Positions 1-12,000 of a stretch of DNA of 64,000 bases are shown here, piece by piece. Under the pieces are notes generated by a model. It saw only the letters and a list, made by a program, of their open reading frames with translations. It searched no databases and had not been told where the DNA came from. The stretch is from positions 44,270,019 through 44,334,018 of the forward strand of contig CM049306.1 in NCBI GenBank assembly GCA_026874595.1, written 5' to 3'. The number at the start of each line of letters is the position of its first letter. Within the stretch, counting starts at the first letter, position 1. This stretch comes from Sipunculus nudus. Taxonomy: Eukaryota; Annelida; Sipuncula; Golfingiida; Sipunculidae. The translations under genes and the position numbers were made by a program.

Positions 1-341
1 GAATCGTCTGAATCCTGAACGATATCATGTGAATTTCTTCAACACCTGAGTGCTGTGCGCTGTTATATTTCGGGATATTTCATCTCGAAAGAATAAGAAG
101 AGTTCAATTTATATGAAATTCCAAGTAAAGAATTTGCATATACAATATGTCATAATGTCCATACAGCAACACACGGCAGTTAATAAAGCCAAAAGAAAAA
201 TCCTTGAGCCCACATTATTTACTCCATATTAGAATGGATGGCGGAAGTACCTCCACCTTGCCCTCTACTGCAAGCGATAAATTTATGTTAAAATATGCCT
301 TTTATATTTTTAAATAGGCCTGGCTGAACCCGACCCGGCCC
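1..341. other. AT-rich sequence, no feature
   Basis: Short stretch with no convincing coding potential, RNA gene or repeat that I can identify. The small open frames here have no recognisable domains. Confidence 0.5.
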
Positions 342-517
342 GATTGATGTAGGACAGGACTCGAGAAATACTCTCGGACTGAGACTCGGGTTCAAAATGA
401 CTCGGAATCGAGACAGGTGGACTTGGACTTGAACCTCAAAGACTTGGACTCAGATTCGAGTGGCCTGGACTCGACTTGCACTCGGACTCGGATGGTGTGG
501 ACTTGTCTACATCACTG
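342..517. repeat. Small dispersed repeat of 'actcggactcg' type, copy 1
   Basis: About 176 bp with a dense iteration of the words gactcg, ggactcg and acttggact. The ends look like an imperfect inverted repeat: tgatgtagg at 345-353 faces tctacatca at 506-514, and the right end read inward is cagtgatgtagac. Ends beginning CAGTG are common in non-autonomous hAT elements, so a hAT-type MITE is a reasonable guess. A second, longer relative lies at about 37965-38378. I see no coding capacity and no clear target-site duplication. Confidence 0.5.
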
Positions 518-2596
518 CCCTAAGGCTGCTCTTTAATTAAAAAGCGCAAAAATGTTACGTCTAAACCAAATTCAGTTGGCTTATAATGTTTTTTTTGTGT
601 TTACACGAAGTTTCATGGGACGCGCGGAGTGTATCGTGACAAAATGATGCTTCACACATTGAGTGACTGCTCATGAAGGATACTTATTGCGGTGAGCTGT
701 CCAGAGCTAATATAGTTTTAAATTGCAGCATTCACGTGGTCACACAACTGGTCGGGCTGCCATCCGCGTCTCATGGAACCACGGGAATGGAATTGTCTGA
801 AAAAGAACCAGTGATCAATGTTTGTGACATATTGGCCACCTGGCAAATGAAAACACACAGATTCAAGCTGATGACGGCAGTTAATACAAAGTCGACCTCA
901 CTAAAAAGTACTGTTCAATCATACGGGGAAGACTCCATTCAACTTATTTTAATCGAACTGATTACAATGAATTTTAAAAATTTACATGGACCCTGGACAT
1001 ATTCACAGAATATAAAAATGCAGGTACGGGACATATTGAACGCAACGACTTATAATGAATCAAAATATTGGTATATATAAAGGTCAGGTAATTTTCCATC
1101 AGTCTATGTTAGAAATGGTGCCACACATGTTGTCATGGAAAACAACTGTCGTGACATTTTCAGCAATACACAGCCTTTGACTAATTAGACAGAGATTCAG
1201 TTAAAATATAAATATTTAATGAACAGACGTCTCAGGACAGCACATTAGCATGTTCAGCCTTCATGACATTTAGAGGACATGCTCCGCAAGTCATTGACCC
1301 AGAGAATAACTCGTGTTTATGAGATATCTGAATGGCGTGTATAAGCTGGTGGATGCCCTATAGGTAACATTTCTTGGGATACAGCCAGCTGCTACCGTTA
1401 ATTATTGGTGTTATCTTGTGTGTACTTTAGGCCCGTATATTGAAATATATTTTTGATTTATGGACATTTTTTGAGTAGCTCATAACGAAAAAATATTTTA
1501 AATGACCTCTGATGTGCAATAGGTTCTAAATGAGAACATGCAGCACACATAAAGAAGACCAGTGTGACTTTAAAACTTTTTAACTTTTAAACTATGTCTG
1601 CAGCTAATTCTTTCCGCTATTTCTTCTTTCCCAGAAGCTCTTGCGTCAAAGGCGTACACAACGTGTGATGTGGTGCACAGCTCCGCGCACTTTCACAGGA
1701 ATAGACAACAAAAGCACAACAACTTCCGTTATATTCTACGTCAAGTCCTTGTCACATCTCGACTAGACTTAGAATGATCCTCTTGTTCTTGGTTTGCAGA
1801 AATCCATCCGTCCACTTAAGTCTGCACACTTTATTCAACGCTGCACGCCTCATTGCCTAATCAGCACAAAATTAGCATCCATTTATATCACCAGGTCACA
1901 CATTCCAACTTCCCACGGCGCATTATCTATAACACCTATATCTGGAGCTTGAGAAGAAGCGATAGATTCTCCGCTGACTTAATTGTGAGCGCAGGTCACA
2001 CCAGTCCTAAGATCACTTCACTGACTCCCAGTTACACAGCGTATTGTATTATAACGTTCTTCTCCTCATATTAAATGCCTTTTAGGTATCGCTCCATCTT
2101 ACCTCTCAGAACTCCTTTTAATACAATGCCTATACGATATCTGATCTATTCATCGACAACAGTGAAAAGTACCACTGGGTCAATGTACAACATAATGGCA
2201 CCACGGCTTTCTCGGTTACGGGTAAAAATCAATTGCAACTCTGAAACAAGAGACCCATGAGTCTCCGGCCAGCCACAGTGAGATCTATATTATGAAAAGA
2301 CATGTCTTGCTTCCGGCTTATTTACTTTTACCCTTTTGATGACACTACATGCAGGTAAAATACCTATTTCATTAAGAGACGAAGCATTGAATCTGCCAGA
2401 ATAAAGTTCCATTTATGGATGGCAGCTTGATTGTGAAGAGGTGAGGGAAATATGTTTTTTTTTTTCAATTTTATATTTTTAAATTAAGAAAAGTAAAACA
2501 CCTGGCCTTACTATATCTTATTTTAAATTGTATAGGTAATTTGAATAGCAGGTATAAGAAATATAGCCCTTTAAGTGCCTTGGAGATTTTATAACA

Positions 2597-2598
<2 letters not shown>
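518..2598. other. Gene-free AT-rich stretch
   Basis: I see no recognisable gene, RNA or repeat. A 135-codon open frame at 673-1080 has no domain, motif or compositional signature that I recognise, and its codon use looks like random AT-rich sequence, so it is not called as a gene. Confidence 0.4.
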
Positions 2599-2637
<39 letters not shown>

Positions 2638-2641
2638 CTGA

Positions 2642-2696
<55 letters not shown>

Positions 2697-2713
2697 TAAA
2701 TTCAGCTAATATA
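2599..2713. repeat. Long AT-rich inverted repeat (cruciform-prone)
   Basis: A (TA)n run is interrupted by tagctgaattta at 2635-2646. After a second (TA)n run the exact inverse, taaattcagcta, follows at about 2697-2708. The whole 115-bp block can fold back on itself almost completely. It could be the ends of a tiny foldback element or a microsatellite that grew around a palindromic seed. Confidence 0.75.
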
Positions 2714-3329
2714 TCGTTATTAGTGTTGACGCCACGGGAGTGTTCTAGATAAGACAACCTGTCTTGTTTACGGAGCGATGGAAATCTCAAACAACAGAAG
2801 TATTATCTTGCTCCCCTTTCGAAATCCAATTTTTTCCGTTAGGGTGGTCTGTCTGGGGCAGCCCGTGTCTGACCTATCCTAAACACACCAAATGTGTCGT
2901 GTGGAAAGAAACAACTCTGGCTGTACATGTAGGCCTGTAGATGCAAGTGTAAATTTTAAGCAAAAGTATACAAGAGATTTAGATTAAGACTTAAGCCCCC
3001 AAAGCCCCCACTCTAGATCCCTCATTGCGAATGCACGGGTTGGAAGGTATCAGTTTATTGCTGTGGATTTGTCCTACCTATCAGGAACCAGAATGTCGTA
3101 ATAGACCCATTTTGCATACGTTACCTCAAAGTTGAAATTTATATACATTTTAAATAACCATAATTCAAATAAATAGTAATGTTTTGACGATTATAGATTT
3201 AAGATTACACAACTTCTTGTGGTATCAATAAATAAACAAAATATGTGTAGCATAACACTTTTTTGAATAAATCCCAGTAACAAAAATAAATACTAAACAC
3301 TCGAGTAGAATCTAACACAGCAGTATATA
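2714..3329. other. No feature seen
   Basis: AT-rich sequence without supportable genes or repeats. Confidence 0.4.
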
Positions 3330-4590
3330 TATATATATTTTAAATTTACACATATATTTATTTCGTAAACCATACACTTTCAACTGTTTCACATAAAACA
3401 AGTTTACAAAACATACATGGAAAAACATGGAAACATAAATTTACAAAACATGGAAAATACTCAAACTACACATACAACCACATATAGGTTTAGAAAGCTT
3501 GTACTTAAAACGTTTCATGTTTCAACTAAGAAAAAATAACATATTAATATTCTTTATAAATGATTTAAAACAGGTTCCCATGTTCTTTTTATGAAATTCT
3601 AATATGTTATGTCTTTTTGCAATTCTATTCTCTCTCATATATATATTATTCAAGTATTGTAAAAATTGATGGAGCAGCTGTACAACTGCTCTTTCTAAAT
3701 TTCCATGAGTTGATTCACGATTTTCATACAATATTATTCTCATTGCAAGCAAAATTTGGTTAACTAACAGATTATCGTTATTAACAGGTACACAACCAAA
3801 CAATGCAACATGAAGTTCCCATTCTGGTTATGTTACTTTGCTGCCAGAAAATTTTTTTTTTAAATTCTAATATAAAGAGAAGTGGCTCTACTACATTCAT
3901 AAAATAGATGTTGTACTGATTCTACACTTTCTATACAATATGAACACTTATCAGTGTCCTTTAGATTCCATTTAAACAAAATTTGATTTAGAGGCAAATA
4001 ATTATTTATCAATTTATATTGGAACTCACGGGAATAAGCATCTATACTGACCCCATAAATTGCTTCTAAGCAATACCCCCACCGTTTTTCATCCAGTTTG
4101 TGATTATTCTTTCAAAAATAAAATGCTGATGAAGTAACTAATTTCTTTTCAATTTTCTTTTCATATATAGTCTTGGTATTAAGTGAAGTAGTATCAGATA
4201 TATGCTCAAGATCATTGGTAACAGCAGGTAATTTTCATTTTTAAGTATCCTTAGCCACGATTTTGGTAATGAGTGGTATATTTGTACCCAGTTGAAATAA
4301 GTAATGTTTGGTATACTTTGATACTGATTTAAAACCTCTTCAACTTTAAGCATATGTCCATTTGGCTGAAAATGTCATATACATAGTTAATTCCACTCTC
4401 ACTGAGTTCTCTGTAAAATATACTCTTTTTGTTAACTAAAATATATTTGTTATTCCAGAGTAGCTCTCTCAAAACCTCTTGATAGGTTTCTAAAGTTTTA
4501 CTATTAAATGAAGCCCAGTCTCTGAAACCTTCCTTATAAAACAGTGGAATTTTGCCTGGTTCATATTTTGTGCATCGCCGTGACATTCAG
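3330..4590 (-). mobile_element. 5'-truncated LINE (L1/Tx1-like), 3' end of ORF2 and 3' UTR
   Basis: On the minus strand the sequence reads as the C-terminal part of a non-LTR retrotransposon ORF2, broken into several frames. Around 4586-4329 it begins with a segment carrying FYKEGFRDWASF, LLWNNKYILVNKKSIFYREL and GINYVYDIF, typical of the region after the reverse transcriptase in L1/Tx1-like ORF2 proteins. At about 3965-3880 a zinc-knuckle-like zf-RVT motif follows: KCSYC, then HLFYEC. The last coding piece is at 3803-3522. A minus-strand aaataaa lies near 3360, and a short (TA)n tract at about 3330-3341 may be the tail. Only the last ~1.2 kb of the element is present, as expected from incomplete reverse transcription. 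No target-site duplication was identified. Confidence 0.8.
3522..4586 (-). pseudogene. LINE ORF2 C-terminal remnant
   Basis: Reverse-transcriptase-associated C-terminal region of a LINE ORF2, in at least three frames (4586-4329, 4353-4138, 3803-3522), with the zf-RVT-like C-x2-C / H-x4-C cluster between the second and third blocks. In the intact family this region follows the polymerase domain and helps bind template RNA. The endonuclease and polymerase domains are absent here. The same region is recognisable in the two larger LINEs of this window, near 20820-20935 and 27150-27260, which supports the call. It is non-functional because of truncation and frameshifts. Confidence 0.75.
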
Positions 4591-5111
4591 AGAGCGGAAG
4601 CAGGGGCAACTACTCCAGACTCTCTCTATACCTATGGTGACTTTTAAGATGCCCTGTTTGGTTGGTATTAATAGAGACCTAGCAAAGCTTGAGGCTCTGA
4701 CAGGAGCTGTCATCACGATGTGAACCTACTACACTCAGAAGTGGTGCTGACAAACTGCAATCATCGAGATGTGTTGTGGCTTTCTTTCAGAAAGGTTATC
4801 AAGCGTGAAACGTCAAGCGCCGCCATTTGCGTACTCTGTTGATTTCGTGTGGCGGCTATGTCACTTACTGACGACAGTCCATCTAATAGTGTTGCAAACG
4901 AAGCTACATTCACAGTGATGCGTGATTTTAAATTAACCCATGGTGTGCAACAGTCGTGCACGTTAAATTAGTTTCTTATAGTTAAATATCCACTTGTACT
5001 ATAGTGAACATCTATACTTTTGTGTCATTTTTACCACGAATATTGAATTTATTTCAACATTATTAAAAAAGCTTAATATGTTTTCGCAAACACTTCAGAT
5101 TACCGAACTGA

Positions 5112-5113
<2 letters not shown>
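4591..5113. other. No feature seen
   Basis: No gene, RNA or repeat supported. The small open frame at 4761-4961 (minus) shows no recognisable motif. Confidence 0.4.

Positions 5114-5162
<49 letters not shown>
5114..5162. repeat. (TA)n microsatellite
   Basis: Uninterrupted alternating TA dinucleotides, about 48 bp. Confidence 0.95.
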
Positions 5163-5165
<3 letters not shown>

Positions 5166-8100
5166 GAACGTAGACAGCTAGTCTGCATGTTGAATATGTA
5201 TCATAACTGACGTAACACTAAAACGTTTTCATGCTACTCCTCTGTGGTCAAGCCTTAGGACGACCGGTTTTGAGTCATTTTGCGTTGGGGACGATGCCAA
5301 TTGTGTCCTAAGTGGGCAATTTTCCTTATATTCTTGTAAAGCATAAGTTATTTGACATTTTCCGGAAAATTTCACAAAGGGCCTATCGCTGCTTCATCTA
5401 TCAGAGGCTAGGCCAGTGGGTGAACTCGGCCCATGGAAAACCCTACCTGGAAAAATCAAGCCGAAGTAGCGCGGACCTTTTCCGACAAAGGAATTTTCTA
5501 TAGTCTCTCACCTCTCACATATGTATGTAACTGAAGTAAAATGTATATGTTTCCGCTCCGCATAAAAAACTCAGAAAATAGAGCAAAAGAGGCTGAGATG
5601 GAAACAAACGTTGACATCTGATGCGACAGGTCAATGTGAGCAAGCTTTGGAAGTAAAATCTCCGTTTCCGCTCTTCCAGTGCAATACATCACTCCGGTCA
5701 GCTGTCACAGTCACTTCCGCATGGCTGGACAGCAAGACGTAATCACACAGGTGTGATGAATTGCCTGCATCAAAAGGCGGAACCTCCGTGACTCCTGTCG
5801 ACCTTAATGAGATTAAACTGTTAATATCATCCCCACATCAAGTGGTGGTTTCAATACAATCGCTGGCGGGTCAGGTTTCGTTTTATGTTATGCTTGATTT
5901 AAGGGTCTCTTCTAATTGAACCATCGGCTGAGGTTCTTTTTTTTCAATTGATCACACTTTCAATATAGGATACAAAAGGATACAAAATGATTTATTCATT
6001 CGGGCTTTATCAGTATTATTTCAATTTAGTATGAAAATGGCAATGACAGTGCCATTCATTAAAATAGTTCCATTTATTTTATTTGGTCCATAAATTACCT
6101 TATTTTCTGTAATATTTCTGCTTGCACTTGTCTAATCAAATCTTTCATGAATGTTTATCCATCTTTCTAGGGTTATTTACTCTTTAATAACCATTGATTT
6201 TTCTTCAGGCAGTCATGACCCTTTTCCTTTTTTGACAAATTGCTCTATTTTATTCAGTTTTTGATTGATATAATTTATGAAAAGCATAGTATGTTTGATT
6301 GCTGTAAGCCATGTGAGTTAATGCTCTCTATTGTGCAAGTATACTATTATTTATCAATAATTTGAGACCAGATACTAATTATTCAAGCGAATTCTGTTCC
6401 ACATCTCTCAAAGGTTTTGTCATTATTTTTCCAATTTATAATTCGTTTTACAAATTTTAGCAACATAAGCTTTATATACACCACGCTGACCAATGTGACA
6501 TTTTATGCATGTTTATTAGTTTCGGTTATAAATTTGGTTAATTTTGCGTATCCAAGGCCTTGCTCTCTTATATCACACAGGGCAGTAACTTATTTTTTTG
6601 TAATAATTATTATATATGTGGTTAAAAAAAATAAACTTGCCTGACATTTTAGGACCAAAGCATAAACGGTTATAACTTTTAGTCAGATGCAGAAACTTCA
6701 AATCAAACAACCCATCGACTGCAGATAAGGTCAAATAATATTAAACCCATATATAGCACTGCGGTGGAGAATTCGAAATAAAACGAGTATATAACATTTT
6801 CAGACAATCTTTCAGACTGGATTAAGGTCATGCTGGTTCCCGGAACTTAATTCGTCTGTAACACCAGCGTGCCGGGCGGCTGTCACGCCCATTCACATCA
6901 GTTAACCTCCGGAGCACTCTTTCAGGTGCTGATTTGGCTTCAGAACCTGCCATACACGGTCCGCGGGAAAAACAGCAGAGGCCGTGATTACTGGGCTGCT
7001 TCCAGACACATTTGGCACGACCCGGGCTTCCCGGGGTCGCCTCGTCGTTCCCCCCGGCGAGCAATAGCCTTGATCTGCTTTATAGCCCGCATAATTTCAG
7101 GCTTCGATTACCAAAAGAAGAAAATCTCTACGGATAAAGCGTAACCCTATCAATCATAGGAAATCGTAATTGCTATACCTTTACAAAAAAACAAACCCAG
7201 TTAACAGACACCCGAGTTTTTCTCATAAGAATAAAAATCAAATCACATTTAAATTACTTGATAAATAGAGGAAAACATATTTACATGATTAGCTTGGCGT
7301 CAACGAGCCCCTGTTAACAGCTGCCTCCGAAAGGCGCGCTCATTTGTGAGTGAAACGCAACGGTTGGGTACAGTCTCCCCCATTAGGTCGACAAAGCGCT
7401 CATCCTGATTTGCGGACCGACCATAAAAGGACCGCTTGTGTCGGCCTCCGTTACAAGCTAAAACCCGGATGCTACAAGTCGCATCCCGGAATTAAGGGCA
7501 TCCGGCTAGTATTTGTAAAAGACATTTGTAAATACATTGTGTCAAGTGTTTTCCCTCATATATATAACCGTCTCTCATGAAGACAACGATGGAAAATACA
7601 GGTCTTGTTTTTACTTATGTAGAACCTCTGAGCTTATATTGTTATATTTCCACCAACACAGTACACGCGCGTGACCTATGTATAGAAATAAACCCTGCTA
7701 CATGTTGCGTGAGTGAATAAAGCAAATAAAGGCCACCACCTGTCTAAATAAGCAGCTGAGACCAGTCTATTACCTGTTGCCCGGTGAGGTACAACTTCAG
7801 GCATGCCACACTGTTTCCGGCTCGGAAGGATACGGAGTTTCAATTAGGTTCGTAAATTTCATTAGAAAAAGAAAATGCCAGTGTTGCCCAGGATCGGGTG
7901 TAGTCTATCGGTTGAAGAGACCTTGCCAATGGCCTGTGGCGTGATAAATGTCCCTTGAAGATCAGTCCAAGCACGTTTCAATTAGTCTCGCCCTCCGGCC
8001 GTCTTAACCGGGAAACGAGTTTACCTACGAAACCTGTCCTGTGGCGTTTGTCAACTTCTTACTGGAGGAACACATAAAGAAAATCCTATACTAGGGCGAC

Positions 8101-8913
8101 CCTTAAATAGTTTAACCCAGGCGCCTTTTTCTGACATTTTCTGAGAGAGTAGAAAATACAGTAAATTTCAGAAGACAAAGGGATTTGTAAAATTTTATTA
8201 ATGACTTAACCTTGGTTTAAGATTGGCATGCACTGTGTACAGAATGCAGCAAACAGAAACACTGGTGTTTGGTACAATTTGTTGCTATCAGGAAAATTTC
8301 TTTCGCTCGTTCGCTCGAAGTTATCGAAATATCTCCGAAAAGACACTGCAGATTTTCAATCTTGTGGGTCGGCGTTGGAAATGGAGACCTCCAAGATTGA
8401 GATCACTTTTCTTGCTAGTTCTTATACTTTTTTTTATAAATATATACATGTTTTTATATTTATATTGATATTAATATATGCTCAACAAAATAAAATCAGA
8501 TCACGAATTCTTCATAGCCTATATACTTCCAATATAAGTACATGTACCTTCTATTCCTTTTAATATGATATTTTTGGAATAACCTTGTTCTATGATAGAT
8601 TGTAGATAAAACATGGTATGATATGAAATCATGTTAAATGTCGACGACACTGGTAATCCGATTCCATCGCGATTAAGGTATACCATGAAATCTACCGCAC
8701 AACTGTATAAAATGTATGTTCCCTAAAAACACAAATGACCGTCCACAAAACCTTTTACGGTAAGTGATTCCTTTTGTTAATTTATTATAATGCAAGGGCC
8801 AGTCAAGAATATTCCAGCATCAATTTAGTATATGCTCTTATGCTAAACGTTTAATAATGATTAATGGTTCATTTTGATCAATCTGAATTTTTATATTAAC
8901 TCGTACCATGATA
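5163..8913. other. Gene-free stretch; one GC-richer patch
   Basis: Mostly AT-rich sequence without supportable genes. About 6840-7080 is clearly richer in G+C than its surroundings and is open on both strands (6869-7144 plus, 7064-6828 minus), but neither frame shows a domain I recognise. It could be a conserved non-coding element or an old repeat. Confidence 0.4.
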
Positions 8914-9094
8914 TACAGTGGAACCCCATAATTACGACCACCTTGGGGACTGACCAAACTGGTCGTAATTTGGAGGTGGTCGTATTTGTGAAACTGTAAG
9001 TTACGTGAATCGTCTATGCGGGACCAAGGAAAGTGGTCGTAATTGTGGGGGTGGTCGCAATTGCGGGGTGGTCGCAAGGCGGGGTTCCACTGTA
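8914..9094. mobile_element. MITE with TACAGTGGAACCCC ends (Tc1/mariner-like)
   Basis: The two ends are a perfect 14-bp inverted repeat including the flanking TA: tacagtggaacccc at 8914-8927 and ggggttccactgta at 9081-9094. The interior holds several copies of the word ggtcgtaatt/ggtcgcaatt, partly inverted, so the 181 bp can fold on itself. Ends of the form CAGTGGAACC with a TA duplication are widespread in Tc1/mariner-type non-autonomous elements of invertebrates. There is no coding capacity, so movement would need a transposase supplied from elsewhere. Confidence 0.8.
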
Positions 9095-12000
9095 CATTCA
9101 TTTATAAAAACATCTATTAAAACCATCTACAATTGAGATGGATATTTGTCCATTTGAATCACAAAAAAAAAAAACAAGATTGTGGATGGGAGAAAATATA
9201 TGTTGATCCTCCTCTCTCCCTTCCCCCCCCCCCACAAACACTTATTTTCGGAATAAGGAGGAACCTTTTCTCATTGTGTACATATTCTTGTATTCTTGAA
9301 TTAATTAAATCTCCTTGCATGTATAATCTATGTCACATGACGGAAAATGGAAAAACAGAGTCGGATAGTGAACAGACTCATCAGTGATTTTAAAGGTAAA
9401 TTCACAATTTTAAATATTTGTTTCTTACTGCCGTCTTTGCTTCCTGTTCCATGTTTAGTGCGGAATACATGACTCAACAGACTTTCCAATCTAACCAATG
9501 AAATTATTGACAATTCGTAGTCAGAGTTGGTTTTCTGGCTGTTGCTCAACATACACATTTAAGGAATATATGTGACTATAATTGTCAAACATCCTATTTA
9601 CATGACAGCAATCGCGGCTTGCACAAATAGGCTGTCAACTCCATAAGCATTAAGGAATTGATGAAGAGTATTCCAATGCTAAAGAAACCTGTTAGCCATG
9701 CAAATTGTAAAATGATTAGTAAAAATTTGTTCTCTCATCCATAATTTCACCTCGGTTCTTGATATGACGCATACTTCCACTTCTGACTCTGTGACACAGT
9801 CTCAACAGACCGCTTAACTTTCGAAGGGGCAAGACTGTCCCTCACTCCCCGAAAGAACATCAATATGTTTATATGAAAAAAACTGTATACATAGATCTAT
9901 ACATTGTGGTGGACTTTGCGCCGTGTCCTGGTAAGCTGTACCTGTATGTAATTATAATTAATTTCTTGCATATATTAGGAACCTGATCATGCTTCACCCA
10001 TACACAAAAAGTCCAGGTCACTGAGGACCATCTCAAACGACCATCTCGTTCTCAGAGCCTGATCAGGATAATTAGCCACTGTGACAGAGAATTTAGTGCT
10101 CTGCAATCCGTAAAGCACAGATATTCATAAAATTAATTTACATACACTGAAAAAGTAGCGTCAGGGTCATATGATAATTATATACACGAAGGAATAATAC
10201 GTTTTTCCATTTCACCATTAAAGTTCTGGTGAAGTAATTTTATTACAAATAAGCCCCGTAATATAGTATGCCTATTTTCCATGTTATAAATAACTTTATC
10301 TTTTTTTTGTAATTACTCTGCTGGTTTTGATGATTGCCTTACATGATGAATACTTCTTTTTCGCCAGAATATCGATGTGGACCGCTACAATCTTTAATTA
10401 TGATTGATTACATGTAATTGAAAAGACTGATACTAATTTAAAGTTAAAATGAAAGTCACGTTGAGTTTTCTTCTGGCTTTTTAAATGGCTGATTGCTTTT
10501 CGAAAATTGCACCGCTGTGGAGAAGATGTAATTAGCGCGTGAGTTGGTTAAATGAACCGAATGGATTTGAAAAAGGGGAATCCTGGGAAATTTCATACCT
10601 TTATTAGGAAGTTAAAGTTTAATATGTCATCCTATCATGCACTGCTTCTATCTGAATTCAAAGAAAACAAAGGTTCGGATTGTGAGCATCACTTTCCATT
10701 TGGTATTCATTTGATTTGAAATGATTTGTGAAATACCGGAATCATAGGGGAAATCCTTTCTCCAGAGTTGTGTTAATAACGTTGAATATAAAAACCAGTT
10801 CTAAGACTGAGAAATGTATGTAAATGGAGTATAAGTAAAGATGAGGATGTTCGCAGGTCCGTTTATTTTAGAAATAACTAAACATATGTAGTAAAGATAA
10901 GGGAAGCTTTTAAACAAAATTAAAATGTTAAGGGGACATTTCCCTTTACCTAATGTCTATTAACCATAACGATTATCCCCTGAACGCAAAAAAAAAAAAA
11001 AAACCGCCAGTCCACTCCCACACTAGGCATGACAACAAGACCTTCAGGCTTTTCTAAATAATCGACGTTTGGCTGCCGCTTACCCCACATAGGTTGTACA
11101 TTTTGGTCATACCCACGTGTTTATATCATGAAGGGGCTTCAAAACATACACATACAACAAGGAAATTTGTTGGAAAGTCGACGAACCAGAGAGAACTTCC
11201 CCACACATGGAAACAACCACATTTTTCTAAACGTCAACATTGACGAATGTACCATGTTTACTAACATATTGTAGATATACAAACTTATGCATCTGTCACA
11301 TTACAAGAACATTTTTCAACAGGAATTACCTCCAGTCTATTATTATGTACACAGGATAAGCCAGAAATTACAAAAAAAATACAGAAAAGGTTTGCTTATA
11401 AACACAGGAAGCCGCCTCGAAGGGATTAAAGCTATGTTATAATTAGTATATAATCAAAATGTATACCTCATATCCCAGCGCATCTATACATTCATTGAAC
11501 AATATGTACACTATAACTGCAATAATCTTTGTTTCTTTTAACAATTTAACCATTCACCCAATAAACTTCTTTTCCTTGCATTGAACTTCTTTCAAGTCTT
11601 CCCTTTTTGATGTATTTAGTATTTTCTTTCTTTTGTTTGCTTATATTTCGCAAGGGGGATTTCAATAAGTCAATGGTGGACTGACGAACAGGTAAGATAC
11701 AGGTATACCGGCGGAATGAAGAGGTAAGATGCATTAATACAGATAACGTAAGGGATGCCCGAGACTTGAAATAGAAACAGGAAGTTGGGACTTATTGAAA
11801 GAGACGCCATTTCCGCTGGGCTCAGGAAAAAATGCTTTTTTACTAATCCTTCCATCTCTAACAGCTATTTGTCGCAGTTTACCTCGTTTTCAACTCTTTT
11901 CGATGTCAATGTGAATTACTGACGTGTCCTCTCATATATGGATTTGAGTATCGTCCCTATTACAACTGAAAGGCTTTTAGGAGTAAATCCCAATATCTGG

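Noticed and set aside
673-1080. 135-codon open frame
   Set aside because: No recognisable domain, no splice context, composition like the flanking AT-rich DNA; a frame of this length occurs by chance in 64 kb.
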